Assembly (NCBI GenBank): GCA_905210845.1
Contig: CAJLYG010000037.1
Span: 1 to 19,389 of the forward strand
Source: an uncultured Prevotella sp.
GTDB taxonomy: Bacteria; Bacteroidota; Bacteroidia; Bacteroidales; Bacteroidaceae
Length of the DNA stretch: 19,389 nt
Direction: 5' to 3'
Shown piece after piece: positions 8,527 through 16,898 of this stretch; positions within the stretch are counted from its first letter, which is position 1, and every line of letters starts with the position of its first letter. Below the pieces are notes generated by a model. The model did no database searches. It was not told where the DNA came from and saw only the letters and a program-made list of their open reading frames with translations. The position numbers and the translations under genes are program-made.

Positions 8527-9579
8527 TTATTTTGACTTTAGAATATCCTCTACCCTTTCGAGCACCATTTCCGGTGATATATTCTTCATGCAAGCATAAT
8601 CACCCCTCATGCAAGGCTTATTTCCAAAGATAGAGCACGGGCGGCAAGGCAGGTCGATTTGCACTGCGTTCTTTGGATTTTGATTCCATCCCATGAATCC
8701 TGCAAAAGGATGTGTGGCACCCCAAATGCTTACCACTGGTACATTCACTAAGGATGCCAAGTGCATATTAGCACTGTCCATGCTGATCATTACGTCCAGA
8801 TGACTCATCAGGATCAATTCTTTTTTCAAGTCCCCTAAGATGGTCGAAGCGTTGACGCATTGCTGGAATGTATCCGCTAAGATGTTTATTTGATCGATCT
8901 CGTCTTTTCCGCCGCCAAAGAGGAATATCCTGCAGGAGGGATATTTCTCCACGATCTTCTGAATCACGCTTTGCATGTTCTGCTCTGGGTACACCTTTCC
9001 AGGATGTGCGGCAAAAGGAGCGATGCCGATCCACTGCTGAGAAGCCTTCTTCTCCCCTATCTCTGCAGGCAATTCTGTCAGGTTGCCGCCTTCGGGAGGG
9101 AAGATGGAAGTGAAATTCATCTGGACTGGATAGCCCAATTGTTCAAACACATCCGCATAGTTTTGGAAAGAGGTAGGCAATTGCACTCGTTGCTTATTGT
9201 TTGCTGCAGTCAGCAACCTTCTTGCCTGCCGATGCTTGTTGATGTGGGCTACCCGATACCGTTGGATATTAAATCTGATCCGCAAGTAGTCGGATCGTAT
9301 GACGTTATGTAAATCAGCGATGGCAGTGAAGTTCTTTGCCGTCAACCGCCGGTAGAGCGCATTCAGTCCTTTAACGCCATGATATTCCTTTTTAAGGTCA
9401 GCTCCCATGAATCCCACGTTAGGAGCCAAGTCTTCGAAGAACACCCTGGCAAAGGGCTTACTCAATACCGTTATACGGACATCAGGATACTGATGAGCCA
9501 ATGAATAGATGACAGGGACAGTCATCGCCACATCCCCCATGGCAGAGAAACGGATGATCAGTATGTGTTCCGTTTTCAT
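8527..9579 (-). CDS. Glycosyltransferase family 9 (heptosyltransferase-like)
   Basis: The 350-aa protein opens with ILIIRFSAMGDVAMTVPV (6-23), the phosphate-loop-like N-terminal motif of ADP-heptose:LPS heptosyltransferases. The C-terminal nucleotide-sugar half carries SMDSANMHLASL (266-277) and SIWGATHPFAGF (284-295). A cysteine cluster, CRPC (312-315), C323 and C330, lies near the C-terminus, as in many GT9 members. It probably adds a sugar to the lipooligosaccharide or LPS core on the cytoplasmic side of the inner membrane; whether the sugar is heptose cannot be told. Its ATG overlaps the stop of the DUF4254 gene by four bases, so the two are translationally coupled. Confidence 0.93.
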   Translation of the reverse strand: MKTEHILIIRFSAMGDVAMTVPVIYSLAHQYPDVRITVLSKPFARVFFEDLAPNVGFMGADLKKEYHGVKGLNALYRRLTAKNFTAIADLHNVIRSDYLRIRFNIQRYRVAHINKHRQARRLLTAANNKQRVQLPTSFQNYADVFEQLGYPVQMNFTSIFPPEGGNLTELPAEIGEKKASQQWIGIAPFAAHPGKVYPEQNMQSVIQKIVEKYPSCRIFLFGGGKDEIDQINILADTFQQCVNASTILGDLKKELILMSHLDVMISMDSANMHLASLVNVPVVSIWGATHPFAGFMGWNQNPKNAVQIDLPCRPCSIFGNKPCMRGDYACMKNISPEMVLERVEDILKSK

Positions 9580-10181
9580 TTCTTCTGATAAAGGACCGGG
9601 TTGGTTGAAGGATCATTATACATTTTCATTTGCCGATACACTTTCATGTACTTCCTGCCTGCAGCGATATCATCAAGCAATTGGTCAATGGCTGTGCTCA
9701 GGTCGACTTGCTGTTGGAGCAAGATATTCAGCTTTTCCTTGCACCTGTTGATATGCTCCTGACTGGCATCAGTCCTTTCTACCTGTTCTCTCATGTGGTA
9801 GATTTTCAGGGCGAGAATGGACAATCTGTCAACAGCCCATGCAGGGCTTTCCGTGTTAATGGTAGCATCAGGCAATACATTCACGTCTGAGTATTTCTGT
9901 CGGAAATAGCTGTCGATCTGCTCTACTAAATCGGTCCTGTCCTGATTGGAACGATCAATGCGTCTCTTCAATGCCAAAGCATTGTTCGGATCGATATGCG
10001 GGTCGCGGATAATATCCTCCAAATGCCATTGAACAGTGTCAATCCAGCATTTCAGATACAACCTGTTTTCAATAGAATCCCTATCATAAGGGTTAGAGAT
10101 CGGCGCATCAACATTATCCTTTTCGTGATAATCCCGGATGACCTGTCTAAAAATCTGGTTGCAAGTTTCTGTAAATGACAT
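9576..10181 (-). CDS. DUF4254 domain-containing protein
   Basis: This 201-aa soluble, mostly helical protein has no signal peptide or membrane segment. Family-like features are the N-terminal DYHEKDNVDAPISNPYD region and the central NTESPAWAVDRLSILALKIYHM segment, with long charged helices around them. DUF4254 has no established biochemical role. Coupling to the GT9 gene by a four-base overlap suggests a job in LPS or cell-surface glycan synthesis, but that is inference from context. It is the first gene of its operon, with a well-formed Bacteroidetes promoter 27 bases upstream. Confidence 0.85.
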   Translation of the reverse strand: MSFTETCNQIFRQVIRDYHEKDNVDAPISNPYDRDSIENRLYLKCWIDTVQWHLEDIIRDPHIDPNNALALKRRIDRSNQDRTDLVEQIDSYFRQKYSDVNVLPDATINTESPAWAVDRLSILALKIYHMREQVERTDASQEHINRCKEKLNILLQQQVDLSTAIDQLLDDIAAGRKYMKVYRQMKMYNDPSTNPVLYQKK

Positions 10182-10207
10182 GATAATCAGTGTTTTGATT
10201 TAATGTG

Positions 10208-10238
10208 CAAATATAATCAAATCTTGTCTAAGTCCAAA
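10208..10238 (-). promoter_or_regulatory. Promoter of the DUF4254-GT9 operon
   Basis: On the minus strand a TTTG (10235-10238), a 19-base spacer and TATATTTG (10208-10215) match the Bacteroidetes -33/-7 consensus TTTG / TAnnTTTG. A second TATATTTG on the same strand at 10338-10345 lacks a clear -33 box. Confidence 0.65.
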
Positions 10239-10373
10239 ATAAAACGCATCTTTTTTGTGATTTACTTTTTTCGTTCCTCGTCTAATTGTCATAGATTTGG
10301 AAATCCCGAAAGTTATGAAATGTGATTGAAAACAATGCAAATATACTTCTTGAAAGACTTGATTTAAAGCAAG

Positions 10374-10424
10374 TTGCCAACAATTAATGGCAATTCTTTG
10401 CACAAATAGGGGGGTCTTGTGCAA
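10374..10424. promoter_or_regulatory. Two inverted repeats upstream of acpP (candidate operators)
   Basis: TTGCCA (10374-10379) and TGGCAA (10388-10393) flank eight bases. TTGCACAA (10398-10405) and TTGTGCAA (10417-10424) flank an 11-base spacer containing six G in a row. Both are perfect and both lie 27-81 bases upstream of the acpP -33 box, within the 353-base divergent region (10182-10534). They may bind a regulator of fatty acid synthesis or of the divergent operon. Confidence 0.45.
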
Positions 10425-10450
10425 GGAAAATATCTTTTTTCGACAAAAAA

Positions 10451-10482
10451 TTTGCTGATTTAAATAAAAATTAGTTCCTTTG
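10451..10482 (+). promoter_or_regulatory. acpP promoter
   Basis: TTTG (10451-10454), a 20-base spacer and TTCCTTTG (10475-10482) fit the Bacteroidetes promoter with one mismatch in the -7 box. The predicted start of transcription leaves a leader of about 45 AT-rich bases before acpP. Confidence 0.6.
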
Positions 10483-10534
10483 CACCCGATTTTTAATTAG
10501 AAATTATTTATAAACGATTTAAAAAGTTACAATT

Positions 10535-10771
10535 ATGTCAGAAATTGAATCAAAGGTAAAGGCTATTATTGTTGATAAACTCGGTGTAGATGAGGCAGAA
10601 GTAAAGCCAGAAGCAAGTTTCACAAATGATCTTGGCGCAGATTCTTTGGATACTGTAGAGCTGATCATGGAATTTGAGAAAGAGTTTGGTATTTCTATTC
10701 CTGATGATAAGGCTGAGACCATTCAGACTGTTGGTGACGCTATCAAGTATATCGAGGAAAACGCAAAGTAA
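10535..10771 (+). CDS. acpP: Acyl carrier protein
   Basis: ACP carries growing acyl chains on a 4'-phosphopantetheine arm during type II fatty acid synthesis. The 78-aa acidic protein contains the [10 protein letters not shown] motif with the modified serine at S37, followed by the recognition helix and [19 protein letters not shown]. It precedes fabF, as in many bacteria. A 95-base gap with a long imperfect hairpin separates it from fabF, which may allow more acpP than fabF to be made. Confidence 0.98.
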   Translation: MSEIESKVKAIIVDKLGVDEAEVKPEASFTNDLGADSLDTVELIMEFEKEFGISIPDDKAETIQTVGDAIKYIEENAK

Positions 10772-10787
10772 ACAATGCGTGTAGAGT

Positions 10788-10849
10788 AGTGGGATGTAGG
10801 TGTTAGTTGACTGAGCGGATTGTATCTTCAACCAACACCCTCATCCACT
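10788..10849 (+). promoter_or_regulatory. Long hairpin between acpP and fabF
   Basis: The 5' arm (10788-10810) and 3' arm (10828-10849) pair as AGTGG/CCACT, ATG/CAT, GGTGTT/AACACC and GTTGA/TCAAC, with one bulged G and three mismatched positions, around a 17-base loop. No T-run follows, so it is not a standard terminator. It could stabilise acpP mRNA, act as a processing site (rnc lies in the same operon) or attenuate fabF. Confidence 0.55.
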
Positions 10850-10866
10850 CATATAAACCAATTATA

Positions 10867-12129
10867 ATGGAATTAAAAAGAGTAGTAGTAACAGGACTTG
10901 GTGCAGTAACCCCCTTAGGAAATACCCCAGAAGAGACTTGGGCGAACATGCTGGCGGGTAAAAGTGGCAGTGCTCCTATTACAGAGTTTGACGCTACTAA
11001 ATTCAAGACTCATTTTGCTTGTGAGGTAAAGAACCTGAACTTGGATGATTATCTCGAAAAGAAAGTCTATCGGAAAATAGACCGTTACACCCAGTTGGCT
11101 ATGGTAAGTGCCATTCAGGGAATTAACGATGCAGGTCTTGATTTGGAGAAAGAGGACAAAAACCGGATTGGCGTCATATATGGTGTAGGTATTGGTGGTA
11201 TTCGTACTTTTGAGGAAGAGGTTGTCTATTATGGTCAGCATATTGATGAGGAGCCGAAATTTAGTCCGTTCTTTATCCCTAAGATGATCTCGGATATTGC
11301 CGCAGGTCAGATATCCATTCATTATGGATTCCATGGACCTAATTATGCTACGACCTCAGCTTGTGCATCAAGTAGTAATGCTTTAGCCGATGCCTTCAAC
11401 CTGCTTCGTCTTGGAAAGGCAAATATCATCGTTGCCGGTGGTGCTGAAAGTGCTATCTGCGCTTGTGGCGTAGGTGGTTTCAATGCAATGAAGGCACTTT
11501 CTACACGTAACGACGACCCTGAGCACGCATCACGTCCCTTCAGTGCAAGTCGTGATGGTTTCGTCATGGGTGAAGGTGCAGGATGTCTAATCCTTGAGGA
11601 ATATGAACATGCTAAGGCTCGTGGGGCTAAGATCTATGCTGAAATGGTGGGCGAAGGCGAAAGTGCAGACGCTTATCATATCACGGCAAGCCATCCAGAA
11701 GGGCTCGGTGCTAAATTGGTGATGGAAGCTGCGTTAGAAGATGCAAACCTGAAACCGGAGGATATTGATTATATCAATGTCCATGGTACCTCTACCCATG
11801 TAGGAGATATCTCTGAGGCAAAGGCTATCAAAGATGTGTTCGGCGATGCTGCTTACCGGCTGAACATTAGTTCTACCAAGTCGATGACAGGTCACCTTTT
11901 GGGTGCTGCAGGTGCAGTGGAAGCTATGGCTTGTGTCTTGGCTGTACAGAATGATATCATCCCACCGACCATCAACCATGTAGAGGGTGATGATGATCCT
12001 GAGATTGATTATAACATGAACTTCACATTCAATAAGGCTCAGAAGCGTACTGTACGTGCTGCCCTGAGCAATACATTTGGATTTGGAGGTCATAATGCTT
12101 GCGTGATTTTTAAGAAATATGCTGAATAA
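10867..12129 (+). CDS. fabF: Beta-ketoacyl-ACP synthase II
   Basis: FabF condenses malonyl-ACP with acyl-ACP to extend fatty acids. The Cys-His-His triad is complete: C166 in TTSACASSSNAL, H306 in NVHGTST and H343 in STKSMTGHLLGAAG. The closing NTFGFGGHNAC motif is present. The start is set at 10867, which gives 420 aa beginning MELKRVVVTGLGAVTPLG, the normal FabF N-terminus. An in-frame ATG 20 codons earlier lies inside the hairpin that follows acpP and would add a non-family extension. The stop overlaps rnc by 11 bases. Confidence 0.97.
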   Translation: MELKRVVVTGLGAVTPLGNTPEETWANMLAGKSGSAPITEFDATKFKTHFACEVKNLNLDDYLEKKVYRKIDRYTQLAMVSAIQGINDAGLDLEKEDKNRIGVIYGVGIGGIRTFEEEVVYYGQHIDEEPKFSPFFIPKMISDIAAGQISIHYGFHGPNYATTSACASSSNALADAFNLLRLGKANIIVAGGAESAICACGVGGFNAMKALSTRNDDPEHASRPFSASRDGFVMGEGAGCLILEEYEHAKARGAKIYAEMVGEGESADAYHITASHPEGLGAKLVMEAALEDANLKPEDIDYINVHGTSTHVGDISEAKAIKDVFGDAAYRLNISSTKSMTGHLLGAAGAVEAMACVLAVQNDIIPPTINHVEGDDDPEIDYNMNFTFNKAQKRTVRAALSNTFGFGGHNACVIFKKYAE

Positions 12130-13198
12130 TATCATTGACAGAATAAAGCTCCCTTTCCGTAAAGAGAAGGAGCTTTATTTGTCTTTATACCGTATTATCG
12201 GTTTTTATCCCCATGACATCAGTTATTATAAACTGGCATTGATGCATAAAAGTGTGATGCGCCGTAATGCCAAGGGAAAACCGGTAAACAACGAACGACT
12301 GGAGTTTCTCGGGGATGCCATCTTAGATGCTATCGTAGGTGATATTGTCTATCGCCATTTTCCAGGAAAGCGGGAAGGCTTCCTTACGAATACGAGAAGT
12401 AAGCTCGTGCAAAGGGATACACTCAATAAACTGGCACAGGAAATGGGTATCGATCAACTGATTATGTCTTCAGGACACAGTTCCTCTCATAATAGTTATA
12501 TGGGAGGAAATGCATTCGAGGCATTAGTCGGTGCCTTATACCTGGACCATGGCTATAATGCTTGCATGAAATTCATGCAGAAGAGAATCCTTGCTCAAAT
12601 GATCAATATTGACAAGGTAGCCTATAAGGAAGTAAACTTTAAAAGTAAACTGATTGAGTGGTGCCAAAAGAATAAGGTAAAGATCAATTTTAAGATGTTA
12701 GAGCAAAAGACTGATAATAATGGAAGTCCGATGTTCAACTATGCCGTGGAATTAGAGGATATTGAATGCGGCAGTGGCAAGGGATACAGTAAGAAGGAAA
12801 GCCAGCAATTGGCTTCAAAAATTACATTAAACCGCCTGCGTCGTGAGCCTCAGTTGATCGATGCTGTCTTTTCTTCTAAGACAGCCCGCACGAAAGTAGA
12901 AGAGGAGCCGGTGGAGAATGTGCCAGATACGAAAGTGAAGGAGGATTTCTTCTATCCTCAAGACAAGCAGTTGGAAGTGGAAACTGAGGAAAAACATGAG
13001 AATGTTTTTCATGAGGAAGTGTTCACCGAAGACCAAAGTGCTGCCGATTCTCCTGTCATTGACCCATCTGAGGTGAAAAATGAGGAACAGGATGAGTTTG
13101 ATTTGAGTGATATCAGTGCCAAGGAACAGAGTGATGAGGAAATTATTGCTGCTGCCGAGGCTGCTGCTTTTGCAGAGATGAACGAACAGAAAAAATAA
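12119..13198 (+). CDS. rnc: Ribonuclease III with long acidic C-terminal tail
   Basis: RNase III cleaves double-stranded RNA in rRNA and mRNA maturation. The catalytic domain carries NERLEFLGDAILD (58-70) with D66, and GNAFEALVGALYLD (130-143) with E134, the metal ligands. A double-stranded RNA-binding domain spans about 173-243. Residues 254-359 are extra compared with the roughly 226 aa E. coli enzyme: about a third are Asp or Glu, with few hydrophobics and an alanine-rich end, so probably disordered. The ATG overlaps the fabF stop by 11 bases; no other start would keep the N-terminal helices. The acpP-fabF-rnc order suggests one transcript. Confidence 0.95.
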   Translation: MLNNIIDRIKLPFRKEKELYLSLYRIIGFYPHDISYYKLALMHKSVMRRNAKGKPVNNERLEFLGDAILDAIVGDIVYRHFPGKREGFLTNTRSKLVQRDTLNKLAQEMGIDQLIMSSGHSSSHNSYMGGNAFEALVGALYLDHGYNACMKFMQKRILAQMINIDKVAYKEVNFKSKLIEWCQKNKVKINFKMLEQKTDNNGSPMFNYAVELEDIECGSGKGYSKKESQQLASKITLNRLRREPQLIDAVFSSKTARTKVEEEPVENVPDTKVKEDFFYPQDKQLEVETEEKHENVFHEEVFTEDQSAADSPVIDPSEVKNEEQDEFDLSDISAKEQSDEEIIAAAEAAAFAEMNEQKK

Positions 13199-13223
13199 TC
13201 AGATTAGGTTTATCCTTAAAGAA

Positions 13224-13258
13224 TCCCGTATGCAAAGAACTGTATACGGGACTTTTTT
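13224..13258 (+). terminator. Terminator of the acpP-fabF-rnc operon
   Basis: TCCCGTAT (13224-13231) and ATACGGGA (13244-13251) make a perfect 8-bp stem with a 12-base loop, followed by CTTTTTTG. It lies 25 bases after the rnc stop. Confidence 0.85.
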
Positions 13259-13320
13259 GTGTGATTTTTGTGTTTAGTATTAAAATAAGTGAATTACTTT
13301 ATCAATCCAAAAGTTTAGCG

Positions 13321-13328
13321 TAAATTTG
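13321..13328 (+). promoter_or_regulatory. Promoter -7 box of the GH3-family gene
   Basis: TAAATTTG is an exact match to TAnnTTTG, 25 bases before the ATG. The only candidate -33 element is a weak TTTA near 13298-13301, about 19 bases upstream. Together with the terminator above, it marks a new transcription unit. Confidence 0.55.
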
Positions 13329-13353
13329 CAATTCAATGTGAACAAATGTATCT

Positions 13354-14868
13354 ATGAGTTTAACTAATATAATAGGGAAGATATTCGTTCGGCGCCAGAA
13401 GGAACTGGAAAAGTATCTCATGGGTGCAGAGGAGCTTCAACAGATGGTGCTCCAACGGCTCATAGCGCTCGGAAAGGATACAGAATTTGGACGGAAACAT
13501 CTCTTCAAGAATACTCACAACTATACAGACTTTACCCATCATGTTCAGGTAAACACCTATGAGGAGTTGAAAGGAGATATAGACAGAATGCGCCATGGTG
13601 AGGCGAATATCCTATGGCAGGGTACTGTCAAATGGTATGCAAAGTCATCTGGTACAACCAACGATAAAAGTAAGTTTATCCCAGTATCCTCAGAAGGGCT
13701 TCATCACATTCATTATCAAGGTGGTTATGATGTTGTGGCACTTTATTTGAGGAACCATCCAGAAAGCAAGATCTTTGATGGAAAGAGCCTGATCTTAGGT
13801 GGCAGTCATTCCCCTAATTATAATCTTCCAGATAGTTTGGTGGGTGACCTGAGTGCCATCCTCATAGAAAATATCAATCCTCTTGCCAATCTGGTACGGG
13901 TCCCTAAGAAGTCGACCGCCCTTTTAAGTGACTTTGAGGTAAAGCGCGACCGTATTGCCCGTGAGACCATGCACAAGAATGTCACTAATATTTCCGGTGT
14001 CCCTTCATGGATGCTCTCTGTGTTGGTGAGGGTGATGGAGCTGTCTGGTAAAGAGCATTTGGAAGAAGTATGGCCTAATCTTGAGGTTTTCTTCCACGGA
14101 GGTATCGCGTTCACTCCTTATCGCAAGCAATATGAGAAATTGATTACGAGTAATAAGATGCATTATATGGAGACCTATAATGCCAGTGAAGGTTTCTTCG
14201 GCATCCAAAGTGATCCTTCAGATTCTTCTATGCTCTTGATGGTTGACTATGATGTGTTCTATGAGTTCATTCCTGTGGAGGAATTGGAGCTTGACCATCA
14301 GAACATTGTTCCTTTGAGTGGAGTGGAAGTGGGGAAGAACTATGCAATGGTCATTACCACTTCTTGTGGACTGTGGAGATATAATATCGGAGATACAGTA
14401 TGTTTTACCAGCAAGAATCCTTATAAGTTCATCATTACAGGCAGGACAAAATACTTTATCAATGCTTTTGGTGAAGAACTGATTATGGATAACGCAGAGA
14501 AGGGACTTTCTTATGCTTGTGAAAAGACAGGGGCAGAAGTGTCGGAATATACTGCCGCTCCAGTGTATATGGATTCTCATGCGAAGTGCAGGCACCAATG
14601 GCTTATTGAGTTTGCAAAGGAACCTGAAGATATCAATGAGTTTGCCCGTCTGCTTGATCAACGACTGCAGGAAGTAAACAGCGACTACGAAGCAAAGCGG
14701 TACAAGGATATCACCTTGCAACATTTGGAGGTAGTGAAGGCACGTCGTGGATTATTTAATGACTGGTTAAAGTCAAAGGGTAAACTAGGGGGACAGCATA
14801 AAATACCCCGCCTGAGCAACAGCAGGAAGAACATCGATGAGCTCTTAGAGATGAATCATAAAGAATAA
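13354..14868 (+). CDS. GH3 family protein (acyl-acid amido synthetase-like)
   Basis: This 504-aa protein belongs to the GH3 branch of the adenylate-forming superfamily. In plants these enzymes activate hormone acids with ATP and join them to amino acids. The nucleotide-binding motif SSGTTNDKSKFIP is at 98-110, the second motif YNASEG at 275-280, and the third, WRYNIGDTV, at 341-349, followed by TGRTKYFINAFGEEL with the conserved hinge region. The ATP-binding parts are intact, so it is probably active. Bacterial members, common in Bacteroidetes, have no firmly known substrate. It starts a transcription unit and is followed closely by a surface-lipoprotein gene. Confidence 0.9.
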   Translation: MSLTNIIGKIFVRRQKELEKYLMGAEELQQMVLQRLIALGKDTEFGRKHLFKNTHNYTDFTHHVQVNTYEELKGDIDRMRHGEANILWQGTVKWYAKSSGTTNDKSKFIPVSSEGLHHIHYQGGYDVVALYLRNHPESKIFDGKSLILGGSHSPNYNLPDSLVGDLSAILIENINPLANLVRVPKKSTALLSDFEVKRDRIARETMHKNVTNISGVPSWMLSVLVRVMELSGKEHLEEVWPNLEVFFHGGIAFTPYRKQYEKLITSNKMHYMETYNASEGFFGIQSDPSDSSMLLMVDYDVFYEFIPVEELELDHQNIVPLSGVEVGKNYAMVITTSCGLWRYNIGDTVCFTSKNPYKFIITGRTKYFINAFGEELIMDNAEKGLSYACEKTGAEVSEYTAAPVYMDSHAKCRHQWLIEFAKEPEDINEFARLLDQRLQEVNSDYEAKRYKDITLQHLEVVKARRGLFNDWLKSKGKLGGQHKIPRLSNSRKNIDELLEMNHKE

Positions 14869-14922
14869 AAGCCTATGATAAGGATCAAGAATGAAATCAC
14901 GGCAATCAAGAATGGGGGAGGG

Positions 14923-16893
14923 ATGCGTCAGGCGTTTTTCTTGTTCCCTTATTTCATTCTTTTGTTCCTGTTGGCCGGTTGTGCTAAGATGGGGCAACCA
15001 GATGGAGGTTGGTACGATGAAACACCACCACGGGTCATTGGAGCTTCGCCTGCAGATAAGGGCGTGGATGTCAAGTCGAAGACAGTGAACATCTATTTTG
15101 ATGAATATATCAAGATTGACAATCCTACGGAGAATGTCATTGTCTCACCTCCTCAGATGGAGGCACCAGAGATCAAGGGGATGGGAAAGCGAATCAAAGT
15201 GGAGCTCAAGGATAGTTTGAAGCCGAACTCTACTTATACCATTGACTTCTCAGATGCTATTTCCGACAATAACGAAGGGAATCCCCTTGGCAACTATACG
15301 TATAGTTTTTCTACAGGTTCGGTCATCGACACTATGGAGGTTTCTGGACATGTGTTGGCTGCAGAGAACCTTGAGCCGGTAAAAGGTATTCTTGTAGGAC
15401 TTTATGATGATCTTTCGGATTCTGTCTTTCATAAGAAACCTTTCTTACGTGTGGCACGTACTGACAGTCGTGGACATTTTGTGATTAAGGGAGTCGCGCC
15501 AGGGAAGTATAGGATATACGCCTTACAGGATGCTGATGGGAATTACCTGTTTAATCAGAAGAGTGAAGCATTGGCATTCGATCATCAGGTTATTATTCCT
15601 TCTTCACGGCCAGATATCCGTCAGGATACTATTTGGAGGGATACGTTACACATTGATTCTATCGCTCGTGTCTCTTATACGCATTTCTTACCTGATGACG
15701 TGGTCTTGCGTTCTTTTACGGAGGTACAGACCAATCGCTATTTAGTGAAGACGGATCGCAGTGAGGCAAACCATTTTACTTTCTTCTTCAGTTATGGGAA
15801 TCCTCAGTTACCTCAGATTAAAGGATTGAATTTCAACGATAAGGATGCATTTGTGATTCAAACAAATGCTCAGCGTGATACGATCAATTATTGGTTGCGT
15901 GACACTGCATTGGTGAATCAAGATACGCTCAGAATGCAAGTACAGTTTCTGATGACGGATTCAATGGGAGTGCTGCAGAATTATACTGATACCTTAGAAA
16001 TGCTTGCAAAGAAATCCTATGCACAGCGGTTGAAGGAGAAGCAAAAGGCTTATGATACCTGGAAGAAGAAACAAGAAAAGGCAGAGAAGAAGGGTGATCC
16101 GTTCGAAAAAGAGATGCCTAAGGAACAATTAGCTGTGGATATATCAGCCAATGAGATTAATCCGGATGAGAATATTATGTTCGCATTCAAGACACCTATT
16201 GAGATTGTAGACACGTCGAAGATCCATCTCTATGCCAAGCACGACACGCTTTGGTATAAGGCTCCTTTCCTGCTTCGAGCATACAGGGATATCCATGCAC
16301 CTACAGATACTGTTATCCCATTGCAGCATCAACTGCAATATGAGTTGATAGGGGAGTGGAGACCGGGAATTGAATATAGTCTGGAAACAGACTCTATGGC
16401 ATTTGTCGACATATACGGTTTGGTAACCTCTCCACAAAAGAAAGGATTTAAGGTAGGGGATATGGATTCATACAGTTCGCTATTAGTGAGTCTTCTTGGT
16501 ATGGATGGTCAGCCGGTAGTGGCACAGTTGCTGAATGGCAGTGACCAAGTCGTGAAAGAGGCTAAAGGAAAGAATGGAACCGTAGAGTTTTATTATCTGA
16601 AACCAGATACTTATTATCTGCGCTTGTTCATTGATCGCAACCATAATGGTATCTGGGATACAGGGGATTATGATAAAGATATCCAACCCGAGGAAGTATA
16701 TTACTATCCGGGTTCGATTGAATGTAAGGCAAAATGGGATGTAACGGAGTCCTGGAACCCCAAGGCAACCAGTCTGGCAAAGCAGAAACCTGAAAAGATT
16801 ACCAAGCAGAAAGCTGATAAGGAAAAGAAGGTGAAGCGTCAGAATGCCCAAAGGGCGAAGAAATTAGGAATCCAGTATATTCCTAAAAATTAA
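14923..16893 (+). CDS. Ig-like domain (SbsA/Big_5-type) lipoprotein
   Basis: An outer-envelope lipoprotein is predicted: MRQAFFLFPYFILLFLLAGC is a signal peptide ending in a lipobox with the acylated cysteine at residue 20. I chose the start at 14923 because it puts two charged or polar residues directly before the hydrophobic core and follows a purine-rich GGGGGAGGG. An in-frame ATG at 14875, seven bases after the GH3 stop, would add 16 residues. The 656-aa mature form begins with PPRVIGASPADKGVDV, a Big_5-type Ig-like domain (about 33-130), then a carboxypeptidase-like fold (GHVLAAENLEPVKGILVGLYDD). A lysine-rich helix lies around 375-410 and the C-terminus (about 620-656) is strongly basic. 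Function is unknown; the family usually sits beside DUF3108-type genes. Confidence 0.85.
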   Translation: MRQAFFLFPYFILLFLLAGCAKMGQPDGGWYDETPPRVIGASPADKGVDVKSKTVNIYFDEYIKIDNPTENVIVSPPQMEAPEIKGMGKRIKVELKDSLKPNSTYTIDFSDAISDNNEGNPLGNYTYSFSTGSVIDTMEVSGHVLAAENLEPVKGILVGLYDDLSDSVFHKKPFLRVARTDSRGHFVIKGVAPGKYRIYALQDADGNYLFNQKSEALAFDHQVIIPSSRPDIRQDTIWRDTLHIDSIARVSYTHFLPDDVVLRSFTEVQTNRYLVKTDRSEANHFTFFFSYGNPQLPQIKGLNFNDKDAFVIQTNAQRDTINYWLRDTALVNQDTLRMQVQFLMTDSMGVLQNYTDTLEMLAKKSYAQRLKEKQKAYDTWKKKQEKAEKKGDPFEKEMPKEQLAVDISANEINPDENIMFAFKTPIEIVDTSKIHLYAKHDTLWYKAPFLLRAYRDIHAPTDTVIPLQHQLQYELIGEWRPGIEYSLETDSMAFVDIYGLVTSPQKKGFKVGDMDSYSSLLVSLLGMDGQPVVAQLLNGSDQVVKEAKGKNGTVEFYYLKPDTYYLRLFIDRNHNGIWDTGDYDKDIQPEEVYYYPGSIECKAKWDVTESWNPKATSLAKQKPEKITKQKADKEKKVKRQNAQRAKKLGIQYIPKN

Positions 16894-16898
16894 ACAGT

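Noticed and set aside
8285..8599. A 104-codon open frame on the + strand across the rubredoxin gene
   Set aside because: It is antisense to rubredoxin, whose four cysteines and length are exact, and it begins inside the terminator stem.
8890..9312. Open frames of up to 140 codons on the + strand within the GT9 gene
   Set aside because: They are opposite well-conserved glycosyltransferase motifs and show no domain or promoter.
10807..10866. Upstream ATG as the fabF start
   Set aside because: It would add 20 residues unlike any FabF N-terminus and lies inside the hairpin following acpP. The ATG at 10867 gives the standard start.
16020..16140. Lysine/glutamate-rich stretch in the lipoprotein as a frameshift product
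   Set aside because: The frame stays open on both sides with similar composition and sensible beta-rich sequence afterwards, so it is a real charged helix.
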